A stretch of 64,000 nt of DNA, taken from contig CP012068.1 of the NCBI GenBank assembly GCA_001189495.1, positions 1,550,001 to 1,614,000 of the forward strand, given 5' to 3'. The stretch is from Eubacterium sulci ATCC 35585. Its GTDB lineage: Bacteria > Bacillota > Clostridia > Peptostreptococcales > Anaerovoracaceae. Both the position numbers and the translations under genes were made by a program. The notes beneath the pieces were generated by a model that worked only from the letters and a program-made list of their open reading frames with translations, was not told the origin of the DNA and did no database searches. Positions 28,941-39,177 of the stretch are shown here, in pieces (the stretch's first letter is position 1; the number at the start of each line of letters is the position of its first letter).

Positions 28941-31190
28941 CTAATTTACATATATCCTTACAGTCTTATTTTGATTCTTTGCTTCTCTGATGCATGCAGA
29001 TATATCAACAAAGTCTGTAGCTGCAATTATATCCTGATCAGATATATCTCTTTTGATAATCTTATATTCTTTAGACTTTCTGTCTATGAATTCGCTCTCA
29101 TCCCATCCATGTTCACTGACCATTAATGGAAGAGCTCCGTAGTGCACTCCACCTGTTTCGAGTGAATCAATTACCCTCTCTGCTCCTAGCTCTTGAAGCA
29201 AGATTATCGTCTCTTCATTGTATACGTTAAAACCATAGTCAGCATATAGATGCAAAGATTCTCCATGACCATACTTTCTTTCGAGCGTCTTAATAAATGC
29301 AAGCGTACCGAGGTTACCTATATATATTCCATGCTTACTGGCCAGTTTCCAAAGAGCCTCTTCACCCTTTGATAGAATCTTATATTCCTTGCCCTTTGAT
29401 ATATTGCTTATATATGGAATGATTCTTTCGTCGGCATAGGGTTCCTTCACTAGATCCGCTGCAGGAATTAGATAGCTGAGTTCGACTTCCGATTCTGCGC
29501 ACTTTGCTTCGGTTTCAGTTCTATCGAATTTTTTATATGCATCTAGGCTGTAGAAGAACATTTCTAGTCTTGCGCTATCATCTCGTTTTGCTTTAGGAAG
29601 CGAACTAGGAAGCTCAAGCGTCGGCTTTCCGTTTTTTATATATCCGTTCCTTCCTTCACATAGGGCTGATTCGAATAAACTTAGCGTCTCACGCCTTAAT
29701 TTGTTTAGTTCGGACATCTGAACCTTTAGACAGAATTCTCCGTTAAAATCGATTTTTTCGGCACTGAACGGGCTTCCGCCTAATTTGGTTAAGGCTTTAG
29801 CTATTCTATCTCTTGCAGATATTTCTGCAGGCTCAAAACGCTCCGTCTCATTTACTACGCTTATGATTCCGCTTTCATCGCTTATGCGAATCTGTATCTT
29901 GCCATCTAGTTCATTGCATTCTATATTTATCCTTGCTTTACGTAAGAACTTGCCCTCGTTCCAGTCTTTGTTCTTATAACTATTTGCTGCTAGCTCGATT
30001 TGATCCTTACTAGTTATCCTGTAGACTGCGTACGACTTCTCGACACGATCTTTGATGTCACCAACTATGTATACGCCTTTGCCATCTTCCTTTAGATACG
30101 TTATAACGTTGCCTGCCCTGATATTTTTTCCGCGGACTTCAATTCCGTCGCCTAGGCGCAGCTCTTTGCTAGAGCTTATTTTGATTAGGTTTCTACCTGC
30201 ATTTGCGTTTAGAACCTTGCCTATTTCGACGCCTTTGTGCTTTGATATTTCACCCGACATGAAGTCTGATGGATTTTGTTCATTTAGATATGCGCTTGTG
30301 AAGCCCCTATTGAATATCTGCGTTAATGCAAGTCTATCTTCTTTGCTAAGCTTATAGCTTCCATTCTTTGCATAGATGTCGAGGTATTTGCGATATATTG
30401 ATGTTACGACCGCAACATATTCCGGTGATTTCATTCGGCCTTCGATTTTGAGCGAGCGCACTCCTGCTTCGCAGAGTTTGTCAAGATGGTCTATCATCGA
30501 CATGTCGCTAGGACTTAGAAGAGCAGTTTCTTTTGTTCCGCCGCTTCTGTCCGCACTTTTATATGGAAGTCTGCACGGCTGGGCACAGCCTCCTCTGTTT
30601 CCGCTTCGCCCACCTATGTAGCGGCTCATCTGACACTGTCCTGAATAGCAGACACATATTGCACCATGACAGAAGACCTCGATCTCGCAAGGCGTCTCTT
30701 TGCATAGAGTTTCGATTTCGGCTAGCGATAGTTCTCTTGCTGGTACGACACGACTGAAGCCTAGGTCCATTGCCTGATACACTCCGTCCTTATCAAAGAC
30801 AGATGCCTGTGTTGACATATGAAGTTCGAAACCAGGAAGGTGCTTTCTCACAAGATTAGCAAAGCCTATGTCTTGAACAATTATAGCGTCGACTCCAATC
30901 TCATATAGATTCTTTGCGTATTCTAGTGCTTCGAGCAGTTCCTCATCCTTTATAAGGACATTTATTGTTATGTAGACTTTTACATTTCTTTTATGTGCAA
31001 AGTGCACCGCCTCTTCTATCTCATCTAGCTCAAAATTATGTGCATTGATTCTAGCATTAAAAAGATTGCCTCCTGCATAGACAGCATCTGCCCCGCTTTC
31101 GACTGCCGCAATAAAAGCCTCTTTGCTTCCGGCAGGGGCAAGTAGCTCGCATATGTTTCTATTTTTGCTCAGGCCGTTTTGCTTTTCCAT
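28941..31190 (-). CDS. U32 family peptidase with DUF3656-like C-terminal region
   Basis: 749 residues. The N-terminal U32 domain (about 10-330) carries the cysteine-rich signature FCHGAICVCYSGQCQMS with NRGGCAQPCR following. U32 proteins of this type (YrrO, RlhA) act on RNA modification, RlhA hydroxylating 23S rRNA C2501, rather than as true peptidases. The C-terminal half (about 350-749) is the extension found in the large form. Its start overlaps the preceding methyltransferase gene by 32 bases. That partner also modifies rRNA, suggesting a joint ribosome-modification role. Confidence 0.88.
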   Translation of the reverse strand: MEKQNGLSKNRNICELLAPAGSKEAFIAAVESGADAVYAGGNLFNARINAHNFELDEIEEAVHFAHKRNVKVYITINVLIKDEELLEALEYAKNLYEIGVDAIIVQDIGFANLVRKHLPGFELHMSTQASVFDKDGVYQAMDLGFSRVVPARELSLAEIETLCKETPCEIEVFCHGAICVCYSGQCQMSRYIGGRSGNRGGCAQPCRLPYKSADRSGGTKETALLSPSDMSMIDHLDKLCEAGVRSLKIEGRMKSPEYVAVVTSIYRKYLDIYAKNGSYKLSKEDRLALTQIFNRGFTSAYLNEQNPSDFMSGEISKHKGVEIGKVLNANAGRNLIKISSSKELRLGDGIEVRGKNIRAGNVITYLKEDGKGVYIVGDIKDRVEKSYAVYRITSKDQIELAANSYKNKDWNEGKFLRKARINIECNELDGKIQIRISDESGIISVVNETERFEPAEISARDRIAKALTKLGGSPFSAEKIDFNGEFCLKVQMSELNKLRRETLSLFESALCEGRNGYIKNGKPTLELPSSLPKAKRDDSARLEMFFYSLDAYKKFDRTETEAKCAESEVELSYLIPAADLVKEPYADERIIPYISNISKGKEYKILSKGEEALWKLASKHGIYIGNLGTLAFIKTLERKYGHGESLHLYADYGFNVYNEETIILLQELGAERVIDSLETGGVHYGALPLMVSEHGWDESEFIDRKSKEYKIIKRDISDQDIIAATDFVDISACIREAKNQNKTVRIYVN

Positions 31191-32322
31191 TATCCCCTAG
31201 CTTCTTTCCATGAAATTGATAGTAGCACACCTCAAGTCTACCGTTGTAGAGTTTGCGCCTTCTATCAGCCTTTCTTCCGAAGACCTTTGCTTCAATGTCC
31301 TTGTCCGTGGTTACCATGAACATAGACCAGCTTGGATTTTCGGCAAAGAACTTCTTGTACTTGCTGTAGATTGCTGCTATCTGTTTTTGCTCACCAATTC
31401 TCTCGCCATAAGGCGGGTTGGTTATGATTATTCCTGAAGGTTTTGATGCTTTAATCCTAGACATATCTGCATTTATGAACCTAATGCAGTCGTCAACTCC
31501 TGCTTCGATAGCATTTTCCTTTGCCGCTTCGATAGCCATCTTATCTATATCGATTGCGACGATGTCTAGCTTTGCTTCATCATCCATCAAATCGTAGGCG
31601 CGCTTCTTCTCTTCCTTCCAAAGCTTCTTGTCTATGGCTTCCCATTCTTCACATGCGAAGCTTCTTGAAAGCCCTGGCGCAATATTCCTTCCTATCATCG
31701 CAGCCTCTATTGCTATGGTTCCAGATCCACAACAAGGGTCGAGTAATACCCTGTCCTTATTCCAAAACGAAAGCTGTACCATTGCAGCTGCAAGAGTCTC
31801 TTTGATTGGAGCAGCTACAGTTTTAACCCTGTAACCTCTCTTATGAAGTCCAGATCCGCTTGTGTCTACTGTCAAAGTAACCCTGTCTTTTAGTATGGTC
31901 ACCTTTACCGTGTACTCTGCGCCCGTTTCTGGAAGAGTCTCCATCAAATATGCCTCGCCGAGCCTAGATGCTATTGCTTTCTTACAGATTCCCTGACACG
32001 CAGGAACGCTATGAAGCTGAGACTTAACCGAAGTTCCAGTAACTGTGAACTTTCCATCCGGCGGTATAAGCGCTTCCCACATCAAAGCCTTTGTCTGTTG
32101 AAAGAGCTCCTCAAAGGTCCTTGCCTCAAACTCTGCCATCTTTAGCAAAACTCTATCGGCCGTTCTCAGCCAAAGATTACTCCTTACTATGGCACGCTCG
32201 TCGCCCTCAAAGGTAACCTTTCCGTCCTCAGTTTTGAGCACCTTGTAATCAAGGCTTTCTATTTCGCGCCTTACAACAGCTTCAAGTCCAAAGGTTGCTG
32301 TTGCTATCAGCTCATATCTCAT
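31159..32322 (-). CDS. THUMP-domain class I RNA methyltransferase (RlmL/YpsC type)
   Basis: 387 residues. An N-terminal THUMP domain (about 50-160) for RNA binding precedes a Rossmann methyltransferase. Its SAM motif is DPCCGSGTIAIEAAM and its N2-guanine catalytic motif is ITNPPYGERIG. Such proteins methylate guanine N2 in 23S rRNA. It overlaps the U32 gene by 32 bases. The C-terminal tail is basic. Confidence 0.92.
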   Translation of the reverse strand: MRYELIATATFGLEAVVRREIESLDYKVLKTEDGKVTFEGDERAIVRSNLWLRTADRVLLKMAEFEARTFEELFQQTKALMWEALIPPDGKFTVTGTSVKSQLHSVPACQGICKKAIASRLGEAYLMETLPETGAEYTVKVTILKDRVTLTVDTSGSGLHKRGYRVKTVAAPIKETLAAAMVQLSFWNKDRVLLDPCCGSGTIAIEAAMIGRNIAPGLSRSFACEEWEAIDKKLWKEEKKRAYDLMDDEAKLDIVAIDIDKMAIEAAKENAIEAGVDDCIRFINADMSRIKASKPSGIIITNPPYGERIGEQKQIAAIYSKYKKFFAENPSWSMFMVTTDKDIEAKVFGRKADRRRKLYNGRLEVCYYQFHGKKLGDNGKAKRPEQK

Positions 32323-32416
32323 CGTCTTCTCCTATATCTTCTAACATCTTCCTTTGATGCGCGAATTCATACATCAAAGATAATTATCCCTTTGTGGTAT
32401 AGCCTTAGGCTAGCTC

Positions 32417-32465
32417 CCATTTAAAAATGGACGCCTCCCATGTGAAACACAAGGAAGCATCCACT
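32417..32465 (-). terminator. Terminator-like hairpin after mreB
   Basis: GGATGCTTCCTTGTG pairs with CACATGGGAGGCGTCC around a TTT loop on the minus strand, with one mismatch, then ATTTTTAAATGG. It lies about 45 bases after the mreB stop. Confidence 0.65.
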
Positions 32466-32508
32466 AATCTGACTTATTTATAAAATGTGTTCTCCAGTAT
32501 TATGCACA

Positions 32509-33525
32509 TTATAGATAAGGTTCTCTTCTGTTGAGTTTGTTGCTCTCAATTGACTCGATAACGTTTAGCGCATTTCCGGTTCCTATCGCAACGCACTGCT
32601 CAGGATTCTCAGCAATTCTTACGTTCATTCCTGTTCTTGCCTGGATACGCTTGTCAAGTCCGTAGAGGTAGGCACCACCACCTGTTAGAACTATGCCTGA
32701 GCTTGTGATGTCGGCCGCAAGTTCAGGAGGTGTCTGCTCAAGAACGCTATGCACCGCCTCGCAGATTGTGTATAGAGGCTCCTCAAGAGCTTCCATGATC
32801 TCTTCTGATGTTATCTCTACAACCTTAGGAAGTCCACTTACAAGGTCTCTACCTCTGCACTCAGCAGTTATGGTTTCTTCTCTTGGTGATGCTGTTCCGA
32901 GTTTCTTCTTGAGATCCTCACTTGTTCTCTCACCTATATAGAGCTTGTGATTCTTTCTCATATATCTAACGATGTACTCGTCAAACTTATCTCCGGCAAC
33001 CTTAACAGAAGCACTAGCAACGATACCGCCCAGAGCGATTACCGCAATGTCTGTTGTACCACCACCGACGTCTATTACCATAACTCCGTCTGGCCTAGCG
33101 ATATCAAGACCAGCACCGATAGCTGCTGCTACGGGTTCCTCAATTAGATAAACATTCTTGCCGCCCGCCTGTGTAGCCGCTTCTCTAACCGCACGCTTTT
33201 CTACTTCGGTTACTCCACTAGGCACGCAAACCATGATTCTTGGCTTAAAGAAGAAACCGCTGCCACAAGCCTTCTTGATGAAGTACTTAAGCATCTTCTC
33301 TGTAATATCATAGTCTGAGATTACACCATCTCTAAGTGGCTTAACTGCAACTATATTAGCAGGTGTTCTACCTAGCATCTGTCTTGCCTCTTCACCTACT
33401 GCAAGAATCTCATCTGTATCCTGATTAACCGCAACAACAGACGGCTCCTCAAGTACGATACCCTTATTCTTTATATAAACCAATACATTGGCTGTTCCCA
33501 AATCTATTCCAACTTCAGTTGCCAT
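32509..33525 (-). CDS. mreB: Rod-shape actin MreB/Mbl
   Basis: 338 residues. Bacterial actin that organises cell-wall synthesis along the membrane. The nucleotide-binding signatures EVGIDLGTANVLVYIKNKG, IDVGGGTTDIAVIALGG and GIVLTGGGAYLYGL are present. mreC and mreD are not adjacent, so it may be the Mbl-like paralogue rather than the main MreB. Confidence 0.94.
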   Translation of the reverse strand: MATEVGIDLGTANVLVYIKNKGIVLEEPSVVAVNQDTDEILAVGEEARQMLGRTPANIVAVKPLRDGVISDYDITEKMLKYFIKKACGSGFFFKPRIMVCVPSGVTEVEKRAVREAATQAGGKNVYLIEEPVAAAIGAGLDIARPDGVMVIDVGGGTTDIAVIALGGIVASASVKVAGDKFDEYIVRYMRKNHKLYIGERTSEDLKKKLGTASPREETITAECRGRDLVSGLPKVVEITSEEIMEALEEPLYTICEAVHSVLEQTPPELAADITSSGIVLTGGGAYLYGLDKRIQARTGMNVRIAENPEQCVAIGTGNALNVIESIESNKLNRREPYL

Positions 33526-33619
33526 AAAATTTCCTTTCCATCAACAAAATAGTTACTCCTATTATATACAAGATATGAACTTTTTTCAATGCAAAGCATG
33601 TTTTTGATTTGTAAAAGAG

Positions 33620-34660
33620 CTAATTTTTAAGTAGATTTTTGATGGAGTTTATCAAAGCATCTACATCCTCTTCCGTCGTACCCCACGCAGTTACAAACCT
33701 TGCTACGATTTTGCCATCTCTCTCAGGAGTCCATTCATAAAAGAAGAAGTCCTTCTCAAGTTCCTTTACAACCTCAGTTGGCAGATAAGGGAATACCTGA
33801 TTCGTCTGAGATGTTCCCAAAAATTCGCATCCAAGCTTCTCTAGTCCATTTCTCAGCTTTTCTGCTAGCTCATTTGCATGTTTTGCCATTCCGAAGTAGA
33901 TACTATCTTCTCCCCCTTCGAGCAAAGCTTCAAACTGGACACCTATAAGTCTCCCCTTTGCGAGAAGACCGCAGTTTTGTTTAATCATCCAGCGGAAATG
34001 CTCGTTCATCTTAGGATTTGATATTATGAGCGCCTCTCCGAAAAGAGCCCCATTTTTGGTTGCACCTAGATAAAAAGCATCACATAGTTTTGCAAGTTCC
34101 TTTAATCTCACATCACAGTACTTACTTGTGAGTGCCGAGGCCATTCTCGCACCATCAATATATAGGTACATATCTCTTGCCTTACAACAATCATACAGTG
34201 CCTCGAGCTCAGCTTTACTATATAAAGATCCACACTCTGTTGGTTGAGAGATATACACTAGCTTAGGGATTACAGTATGCTCATCCTCATATTCATCCCA
34301 AGCTGCATTTATATTCTTTACTGTGAGTTTTCCGTCTTCATCTGGCATGCCAATTATCCTATGACCTGTCGCCTCAACCCCACCAGTCTCATGTGAATAT
34401 ATGTGACCAGCCTTAACAGCTATAACCGCCTCGTAAGGTCTTAGGCTTGCTGATATCAAAGTCACATTGCATGGAGTACCGCCTACCATCATGTGCACAT
34501 CACAGTCTTGCCTTCCGATAAGTTCCTTTATCATCTTTGCTGCATTCTCACAGTGAACATCTAGACCATATCCGTCTGTATGCTCAAGGTTGGTTTTCTG
34601 CAAAGCCTCTAGGACCTTAGGGTGTGCTCCCTGGCTATAATCCGACCTAAAATAAATCAT
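33620..34660 (-). CDS. ltaE: Threonine aldolase / beta-eliminating lyase family
   Basis: 346 residues. PLP-dependent fold-type I enzyme that cleaves L-threonine or allo-threonine to glycine and acetaldehyde. The PLP lysine is in YLGATKNGALFGEAL, and YIDGARMASAL is the usual aspartate-binding segment. It lies two bases downstream of an ECF carrier gene. Glycine from this enzyme could feed the C1-folate pool of the neighbouring pathway, but this link is inferred. Related PLP enzymes such as tryptophanase-like lyases cannot be fully excluded. Confidence 0.9.
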   Translation of the reverse strand: MIYFRSDYSQGAHPKVLEALQKTNLEHTDGYGLDVHCENAAKMIKELIGRQDCDVHMMVGGTPCNVTLISASLRPYEAVIAVKAGHIYSHETGGVEATGHRIIGMPDEDGKLTVKNINAAWDEYEDEHTVIPKLVYISQPTECGSLYSKAELEALYDCCKARDMYLYIDGARMASALTSKYCDVRLKELAKLCDAFYLGATKNGALFGEALIISNPKMNEHFRWMIKQNCGLLAKGRLIGVQFEALLEGGEDSIYFGMAKHANELAEKLRNGLEKLGCEFLGTSQTNQVFPYLPTEVVKELEKDFFFYEWTPERDGKIVARFVTAWGTTEEDVDALINSIKNLLKN

Positions 34661-34662
34661 GC

Positions 34663-35214
34663 CTATTTCCTCCCTCTATATGTTAAGTTTGCCTTTTCTA
34701 AAGCTATTACGACGGCCGGAATCAAAACTATATGAAAAAGTATTGCCGGCACCGCATCTATAAAAGCATATTTCATAAACATTTGATATGTGAAACGAAG
34801 TCCGTCCCTACTTGAGAGTGCAATCATGCTAGCTCCCCAAACAATTCGACCAACTATCATTGCCGTTATCAGGGATACATATATACTCCCCGTCTTCCTA
34901 GGAAGCTGACTATATAGCAAGCCCGCTATAAGGCCATAGGTCGCAAGCTCAAGACTCATTGCAAATCCCGCCTGCATCAAAGCTGGCGCTCCATGTATTA
35001 AAAGGCTTAGCACTGGCGCAGCCAGGCCAACAATAAATCCAATCACTGGTCCACAAGCAAAGCCAGCTATCAAAACCGGAATATGCATAGGGCGAAGTCC
35101 TTGCCCAAAACGCGGGACTTGATCAGTAAGCATCGGTAAAACAACACTAATTGCAAGGCATATCAGTGCCATAATTAAGTATGAAGTTTTAGCAGTCTTC
35201 TTTTTCTTTGCCAT
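34663..35214 (-). CDS. ECF transporter S-component, substrate unassigned
   Basis: 183 residues, about five or six membrane segments with a lysine-rich start (MAKKKKTAK). The pattern HIPVLIAGFACGPVIGFIVGLAAP is typical of the ECF S-component fold. The gene is transcribed together with the threonine aldolase gene two bases later, which suggests that substrate could be a vitamin B6 precursor or related compound. That substrate guess is weak. It needs the shared EcfAAT module encoded elsewhere. Confidence 0.7.
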   Translation of the reverse strand: MAKKKKTAKTSYLIMALICLAISVVLPMLTDQVPRFGQGLRPMHIPVLIAGFACGPVIGFIVGLAAPVLSLLIHGAPALMQAGFAMSLELATYGLIAGLLYSQLPRKTGSIYVSLITAMIVGRIVWGASMIALSSRDGLRFTYQMFMKYAFIDAVPAILFHIVLIPAVVIALEKANLTYRGRK

Positions 35215-35294
35215 ATATTCTCCTAGCTTTTCCTATCGATTATAATAACACACCTGCGTTCTCTGTCAAATGAAATAGGACTATATTATTAGAT

Positions 35295-35329
35295 ACAAAA
35301 AACCCGAACTGAGTATTCTCAGTTCGGGT
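35295..35329 (-). terminator. Terminator of the thiolase gene
   Basis: ACCCGAACTGAG (35302-35313) / CTCAGTTCGGGT (35318-35329) 12-bp perfect stem, followed by T6 on the minus strand. Confidence 0.92.
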
Positions 35330-35358
35330 AAAAATCATTTTTGTTTAATGGCTTAATG

Positions 35359-36543
35359 CTATTTCTCTACTACTAGAGCTGTTCCCATTCCGCCACCGAT
35401 GCAAAGTGTAGCAAGACCCTTCTTAGCATCTTCTCTCTTTAGCATCTCGTGAATCAATGTAACTAGGATACGGCATCCTGATGCTCCGATTGGGTGACCA
35501 AGTGCGATAGCTCCACCGTTAACGTTTAGCTTAGCAGGATCAATTCCTAGGTCCTTACCAACTGCTAGAGCCTGAGCTGCAAATGCTTCGTTAGCTTCGA
35601 TAAGATCCATATCATTGATTGATAGTCCAGCCTTCTCAAGAGCCTTTCTTGATGATGGAACAGGTCCGATTCCCATGATCTTAGGATCAACACCAGCAGA
35701 TGCGTATGAAACGATCTTTACTAGTGGTGTTAGGCCAAGCTCCTTAGCCTTGTCAGCTGACATTACTACTACAGCAGCGCCTGAATCGTTGATTCCTGAT
35801 GCATTACCAGCTGTAACTCCTCTTCCGTCCTTCTTGAATGCTGGCTTTAGCTTGCCAAGCTTTTCGATTGTTGAACCGAACTTAGGGTGCTCATCTGTAT
35901 CGAATACGATAGGATCACCCTTCTTCTGTGGGATTTCTACTGGAACGATTTCATCCTTGAATCTGCCTGACTTAACAGCAGCTTCAGCCTTTAGCTGTGA
36001 ATCAAGAGCAAACTGATCCATCTGTTCTCTTGTTAGACCCCATTCTTCAGCTACGTTCTCAGCTGTTACACCCATGTGATAGTTGTTGAATGCGTCCCAA
36101 AGTCCATCGTTAACCATTGCGTCAACCATCTTTGTGTCGAACATTCTTGCTCCCCATCTTGCTGATGGAACTACATATGGAGCTAGTGACATATTCTCTG
36201 CACCACCTGCAACGATGATGTCAGCGTCTTCTGCCTTGATGATCTGAGCAGCAAGCTCAACAGCTCTTAGTCCGCTTCCGCAAACCTTGTTGATTGTCAT
36301 TGCAGGAACTTCCTTTGGAAGACCAGCATCTAGCATCATCTGTCTTGCTACGTTCTGTCCAAGACCAGCCTGAAGAACGTTACCCATGATAACTTCGTCA
36401 ACCATCTCTGGCTTAACTCCAGCCTTTTCTAGTGCTCCCTTTATAACAACTGCTCCTAGCTCTCTAGCTGAAACATTCTTAAGTGTTCCACCATAGCCAC
36501 CAATAGCTGTTCTAACTGCGCTTACGATTACAACTTCTCTCAT
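35359..36543 (-). CDS. thlA: Acetyl-CoA acetyltransferase (thiolase)
   Basis: 394 residues. Condenses two acetyl-CoA to acetoacetyl-CoA. The active-site cysteine is in [16 protein letters not shown], and the second active-site blocks are [18 protein letters not shown] and [11 protein letters not shown]. The length and motifs match the clostridial butyrate-pathway thiolase. It stands alone with its own terminator; other butyrate genes are not nearby. Confidence 0.95.
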   Translation of the reverse strand: MREVVIVSAVRTAIGGYGGTLKNVSARELGAVVIKGALEKAGVKPEMVDEVIMGNVLQAGLGQNVARQMMLDAGLPKEVPAMTINKVCGSGLRAVELAAQIIKAEDADIIVAGGAENMSLAPYVVPSARWGARMFDTKMVDAMVNDGLWDAFNNYHMGVTAENVAEEWGLTREQMDQFALDSQLKAEAAVKSGRFKDEIVPVEIPQKKGDPIVFDTDEHPKFGSTIEKLGKLKPAFKKDGRGVTAGNASGINDSGAAVVVMSADKAKELGLTPLVKIVSYASAGVDPKIMGIGPVPSSRKALEKAGLSINDMDLIEANEAFAAQALAVGKDLGIDPAKLNVNGGAIALGHPIGASGCRILVTLIHEMLKREDAKKGLATLCIGGGMGTALVVEK

Positions 36544-36681
36544 TGTAAGTACCTCCTAATGTCGTATTTTTCTACGAAATTTACTTGTTTCCTAATATAA
36601 TATAAGTACAATAACCTGATACTCCCACTTTACAACATTGTTAAATAATAGTCAATACTAAAATAGAAATTCTTTAACAAA

Positions 36682-37617
36682 TTATTTCCTAAAATGGGCG
36701 TAAAAAAGGCGTTCCATATATTCTGGTTTAAGGGCCTCCTTGGCCTGTCTGAGATTTTCTAATCCCATGTCTTCTTCCCTGTTTACATACTCAACGCTCT
36801 CAGGAAGTTGCTTGCAGAACTCTCTACAGACTATCTGATATATCCCTCTAAAATCGTCATTTGCTTTCTCAAAATGCTCAATCGCCATGCTATCTGAAAC
36901 AGTCTCTCCTATTGCAAAGCCCTCGAGCTTTCCATTGATATAAATAGCTGCCGAATAAACATTTGGTTCCTCTACTAACTTGAGGATTTGCCCTATAGCG
37001 TCAAACTCCGTTTCTAGAGAATCTATCTCCTCATCCTGCTCCTTGAGTTCCTTTTGCTCAGTGGCAAATGCTAAAACCTCATCTCTCATATCTAAAGTGA
37101 TTGGCTTTACTTCGTACTCAAAATTCTTGAGGAAGTAGTTCATGTGATTTTTCTTCTTATGCAAGGCTCTTCCCGAAAGATTTATTAGCTTATCCTTAAG
37201 GTAGACATATTCATCTGCATCACGGTTTTCAAAGATTTCTATCTCATCTCCGAAGGCCTCCTCTAGCAAGCCCTTCATTTTCTCTGGAATAGCCACGATA
37301 CGGAACTTGATTCCCATATCGTCAAATCTTCTCTTGCATTCAAGAATGGCCTTGCGAAGTCTTGGGATGTCGTACTCCCCATTATCCGTCAAAGGCATGG
37401 AGATTACCGAGTCACTTCCGTCACCGGCGCAGTTTCCACCCGCCATACAGACATAACCTTCGATGATGTCCCAGCTTAAGCAGTAGCTTCTTCTCCATAT
37501 ATAGTTTGTAATATATGTATAGCCAGCTGCCCTATAGTCATATCCGTTAAAATATCTCAGTAAAGTAGCCCTGTCTCCCGATTCGGGATCCTCAAATGTG
37601 TGGCTAAATATACTCAT
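36682..37617 (-). CDS. DUF2156 family acyltransferase-like protein
   Basis: 311 residues. The fold is of the GNAT-like, phosphatidylglycerol lysyltransferase C-terminal type (DUF2156). Visible features are GRALHKKKNHMNYFLKNFEYE in the middle and GEtVSDSMAIEHFEKANDDFRGIYQ near the C-terminus. Members transfer aminoacyl or acyl groups, but the acceptor is unknown. The start overlaps the surE stop by 4 bases, so the two are coupled. Confidence 0.8.
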   Translation of the reverse strand: MSIFSHTFEDPESGDRATLLRYFNGYDYRAAGYTYITNYIWRRSYCLSWDIIEGYVCMAGGNCAGDGSDSVISMPLTDNGEYDIPRLRKAILECKRRFDDMGIKFRIVAIPEKMKGLLEEAFGDEIEIFENRDADEYVYLKDKLINLSGRALHKKKNHMNYFLKNFEYEVKPITLDMRDEVLAFATEQKELKEQDEEIDSLETEFDAIGQILKLVEEPNVYSAAIYINGKLEGFAIGETVSDSMAIEHFEKANDDFRGIYQIVCREFCKQLPESVEYVNREEDMGLENLRQAKEALKPEYMERLFYAHFRK

Positions 37618-38366
37618 ATATCAATTCTCCAATCCTTTAGTTTCTCTAATTCATCATAGTCTGTAAGGTCTACCCTCAGCGGAGTTATCGTGATGTAGTT
37701 ACAAGCGTTGTAGAAAACATCAACGTCATCCTTATTTTCCTTATGGTCTGGAATGTGACCCTTCAATTTATATCTATCATCCTCGACATGTACAAACCCA
37801 TCGTTAAAGTATCCGGGTCCCAACTTTGATAGCTTAATGCCCTTGAGCTCCTCGACCGGTTTGTTCGGCGAGTTAATATTTAGAATCGTCTTTGGCGCAA
37901 GTTCATTCTTTACGTAATCTATCAAATAAATGGCTGCCCGGCATGCTCCATCAAAATGAGATGAATCGCGGTCGTTCACCGAAACTGCAACGGCCTTATA
38001 TCCTCTCATCGTAGCTTCTAGAGCAGCTCCGACGGTTCCTGAGTATACGGTATCAGTTCCTAGATTGCTACCCATGTTTATACCCGAATATACAATATCT
38101 AGCTCTATGCCATTAGCCTCACACATTTGAATTCCGACCTTTGTGCAATCTGACGGAGTTCCAGAAACCATCCATGCCATTTTGGCGCAAGGAAATTCTA
38201 TGGGTCTTACGAAGATTTCCTCATCTAAGGTTATGGAGTGACTCTTACCGCTTTGCTGTGTGCTCGGCGCGCAGACATAGACATCACCGACTTCTGACAT
38301 AGCTTTTGCTAAGGCCTTTATTCCATCGGCATGAATGCCGTCATCGTTAACGAGTAAAAAATTCAT
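37614..38366 (-). CDS. surE: 5'/3'-nucleotidase SurE
   Basis: 250 residues. Dephosphorylates nucleoside monophosphates. The metal motif MNFLLVNDDGIHADGI at the start, VSGTPSDCTKVGI in the middle and YSGINMGSNLGTDTVYSGTVGAA are clear SurE marks. It overlaps the Sir2-type gene by one base and the DUF2156 gene by four, forming a three-gene minus-strand operon. Confidence 0.94.
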   Translation of the reverse strand: MNFLLVNDDGIHADGIKALAKAMSEVGDVYVCAPSTQQSGKSHSITLDEEIFVRPIEFPCAKMAWMVSGTPSDCTKVGIQMCEANGIELDIVYSGINMGSNLGTDTVYSGTVGAALEATMRGYKAVAVSVNDRDSSHFDGACRAAIYLIDYVKNELAPKTILNINSPNKPVEELKGIKLSKLGPGYFNDGFVHVEDDRYKLKGHIPDHKENKDDVDVFYNACNYITITPLRVDLTDYDELEKLKDWRIDI

Positions 38367-39088
38367 TAATATTTCATTACCTTTCCTATCGAGTCGTAGA
38401 TAACAAGACTCGCCCTGCTATCATACGGAGTCTCAGTCTTATTTATCAAAACAAGCTCCTTACCGCGGTAGTAGTTTATAAGCCCTGCCGCTGGATACAC
38501 TGCAAGCGATGTTCCACCAACTATGAGAAGATCCGCTTCCGATATAGCCTTGACCGCACCCTCTATAGTTGCATCATCCAGCATCTCTCCAAAGAGGACT
38601 ACGTCTGGCTTGATTCTACCTGAGCAGCTACAATATGGAACGCCTTCTTTACAGTTAGCTTCATCCATAACATAGTCGAGGTCATAGAACTTTCCGCACT
38701 TCTCGCAGTAGTTTCTGTTCACGCTTCCGTGCAGCTCGTAGACATTGCGATTTCCAGCCTTCTGATGCAGTCCATCGATGTTCTGCGTTACTACAGCCGT
38801 GAGCTTGCCTTCTTGCTCTAGCTTAGCAAGCGCCTTGTGTGCATCATTTGGCTCAGCCTCTGTGTAAACTAGATTCTCCTTGTAGAATTTATAAAACAGC
38901 TTGTTATGGCTAAAATAAAAATCCGCAGACACAATAGACTCCGGAGAATAGCCGTACTCAGTTTTCGCATGATATATTCCACTCTCAGACCTGAAGTCTG
39001 GGATATTACTCTCCGTTGAAACTCCTGCTCCTCCGAAGAATACAATCTTGTTGCTCTTATCTATCAAACTTTTTAATCTTGGATCCAT
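38366..39088 (-). CDS. cobB: Sir2-family NAD-dependent protein deacylase
   Basis: 240 residues from the ATG at 39088, chosen because AAAGGAG lies 6 bases upstream; 14 further codons are in frame before it. The NAD-binding signatures are FFGGAGVSTESNIPDFRSE and VTQNIDGLHQKAG. The catalytic histidine is in YELHGSVNR and the zinc cysteines are CEKC and CSCS. It removes acetyl or succinyl groups from lysines. It is divergent from the patatin gene. Confidence 0.93.
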   Translation of the reverse strand: MDPRLKSLIDKSNKIVFFGGAGVSTESNIPDFRSESGIYHAKTEYGYSPESIVSADFYFSHNKLFYKFYKENLVYTEAEPNDAHKALAKLEQEGKLTAVVTQNIDGLHQKAGNRNVYELHGSVNRNYCEKCGKFYDLDYVMDEANCKEGVPYCSCSGRIKPDVVLFGEMLDDATIEGAVKAISEADLLIVGGTSLAVYPAAGLINYYRGKELVLINKTETPYDSRASLVIYDSIGKVMKY

Positions 39089-39177
39089 TTGAGCTCCTTT
39101 TAAAAAACATTTGCGTGTGATAATATACAAATAAATAGATTAAGTATATTATATCACATTCGAGGGGGTATGTTAAC

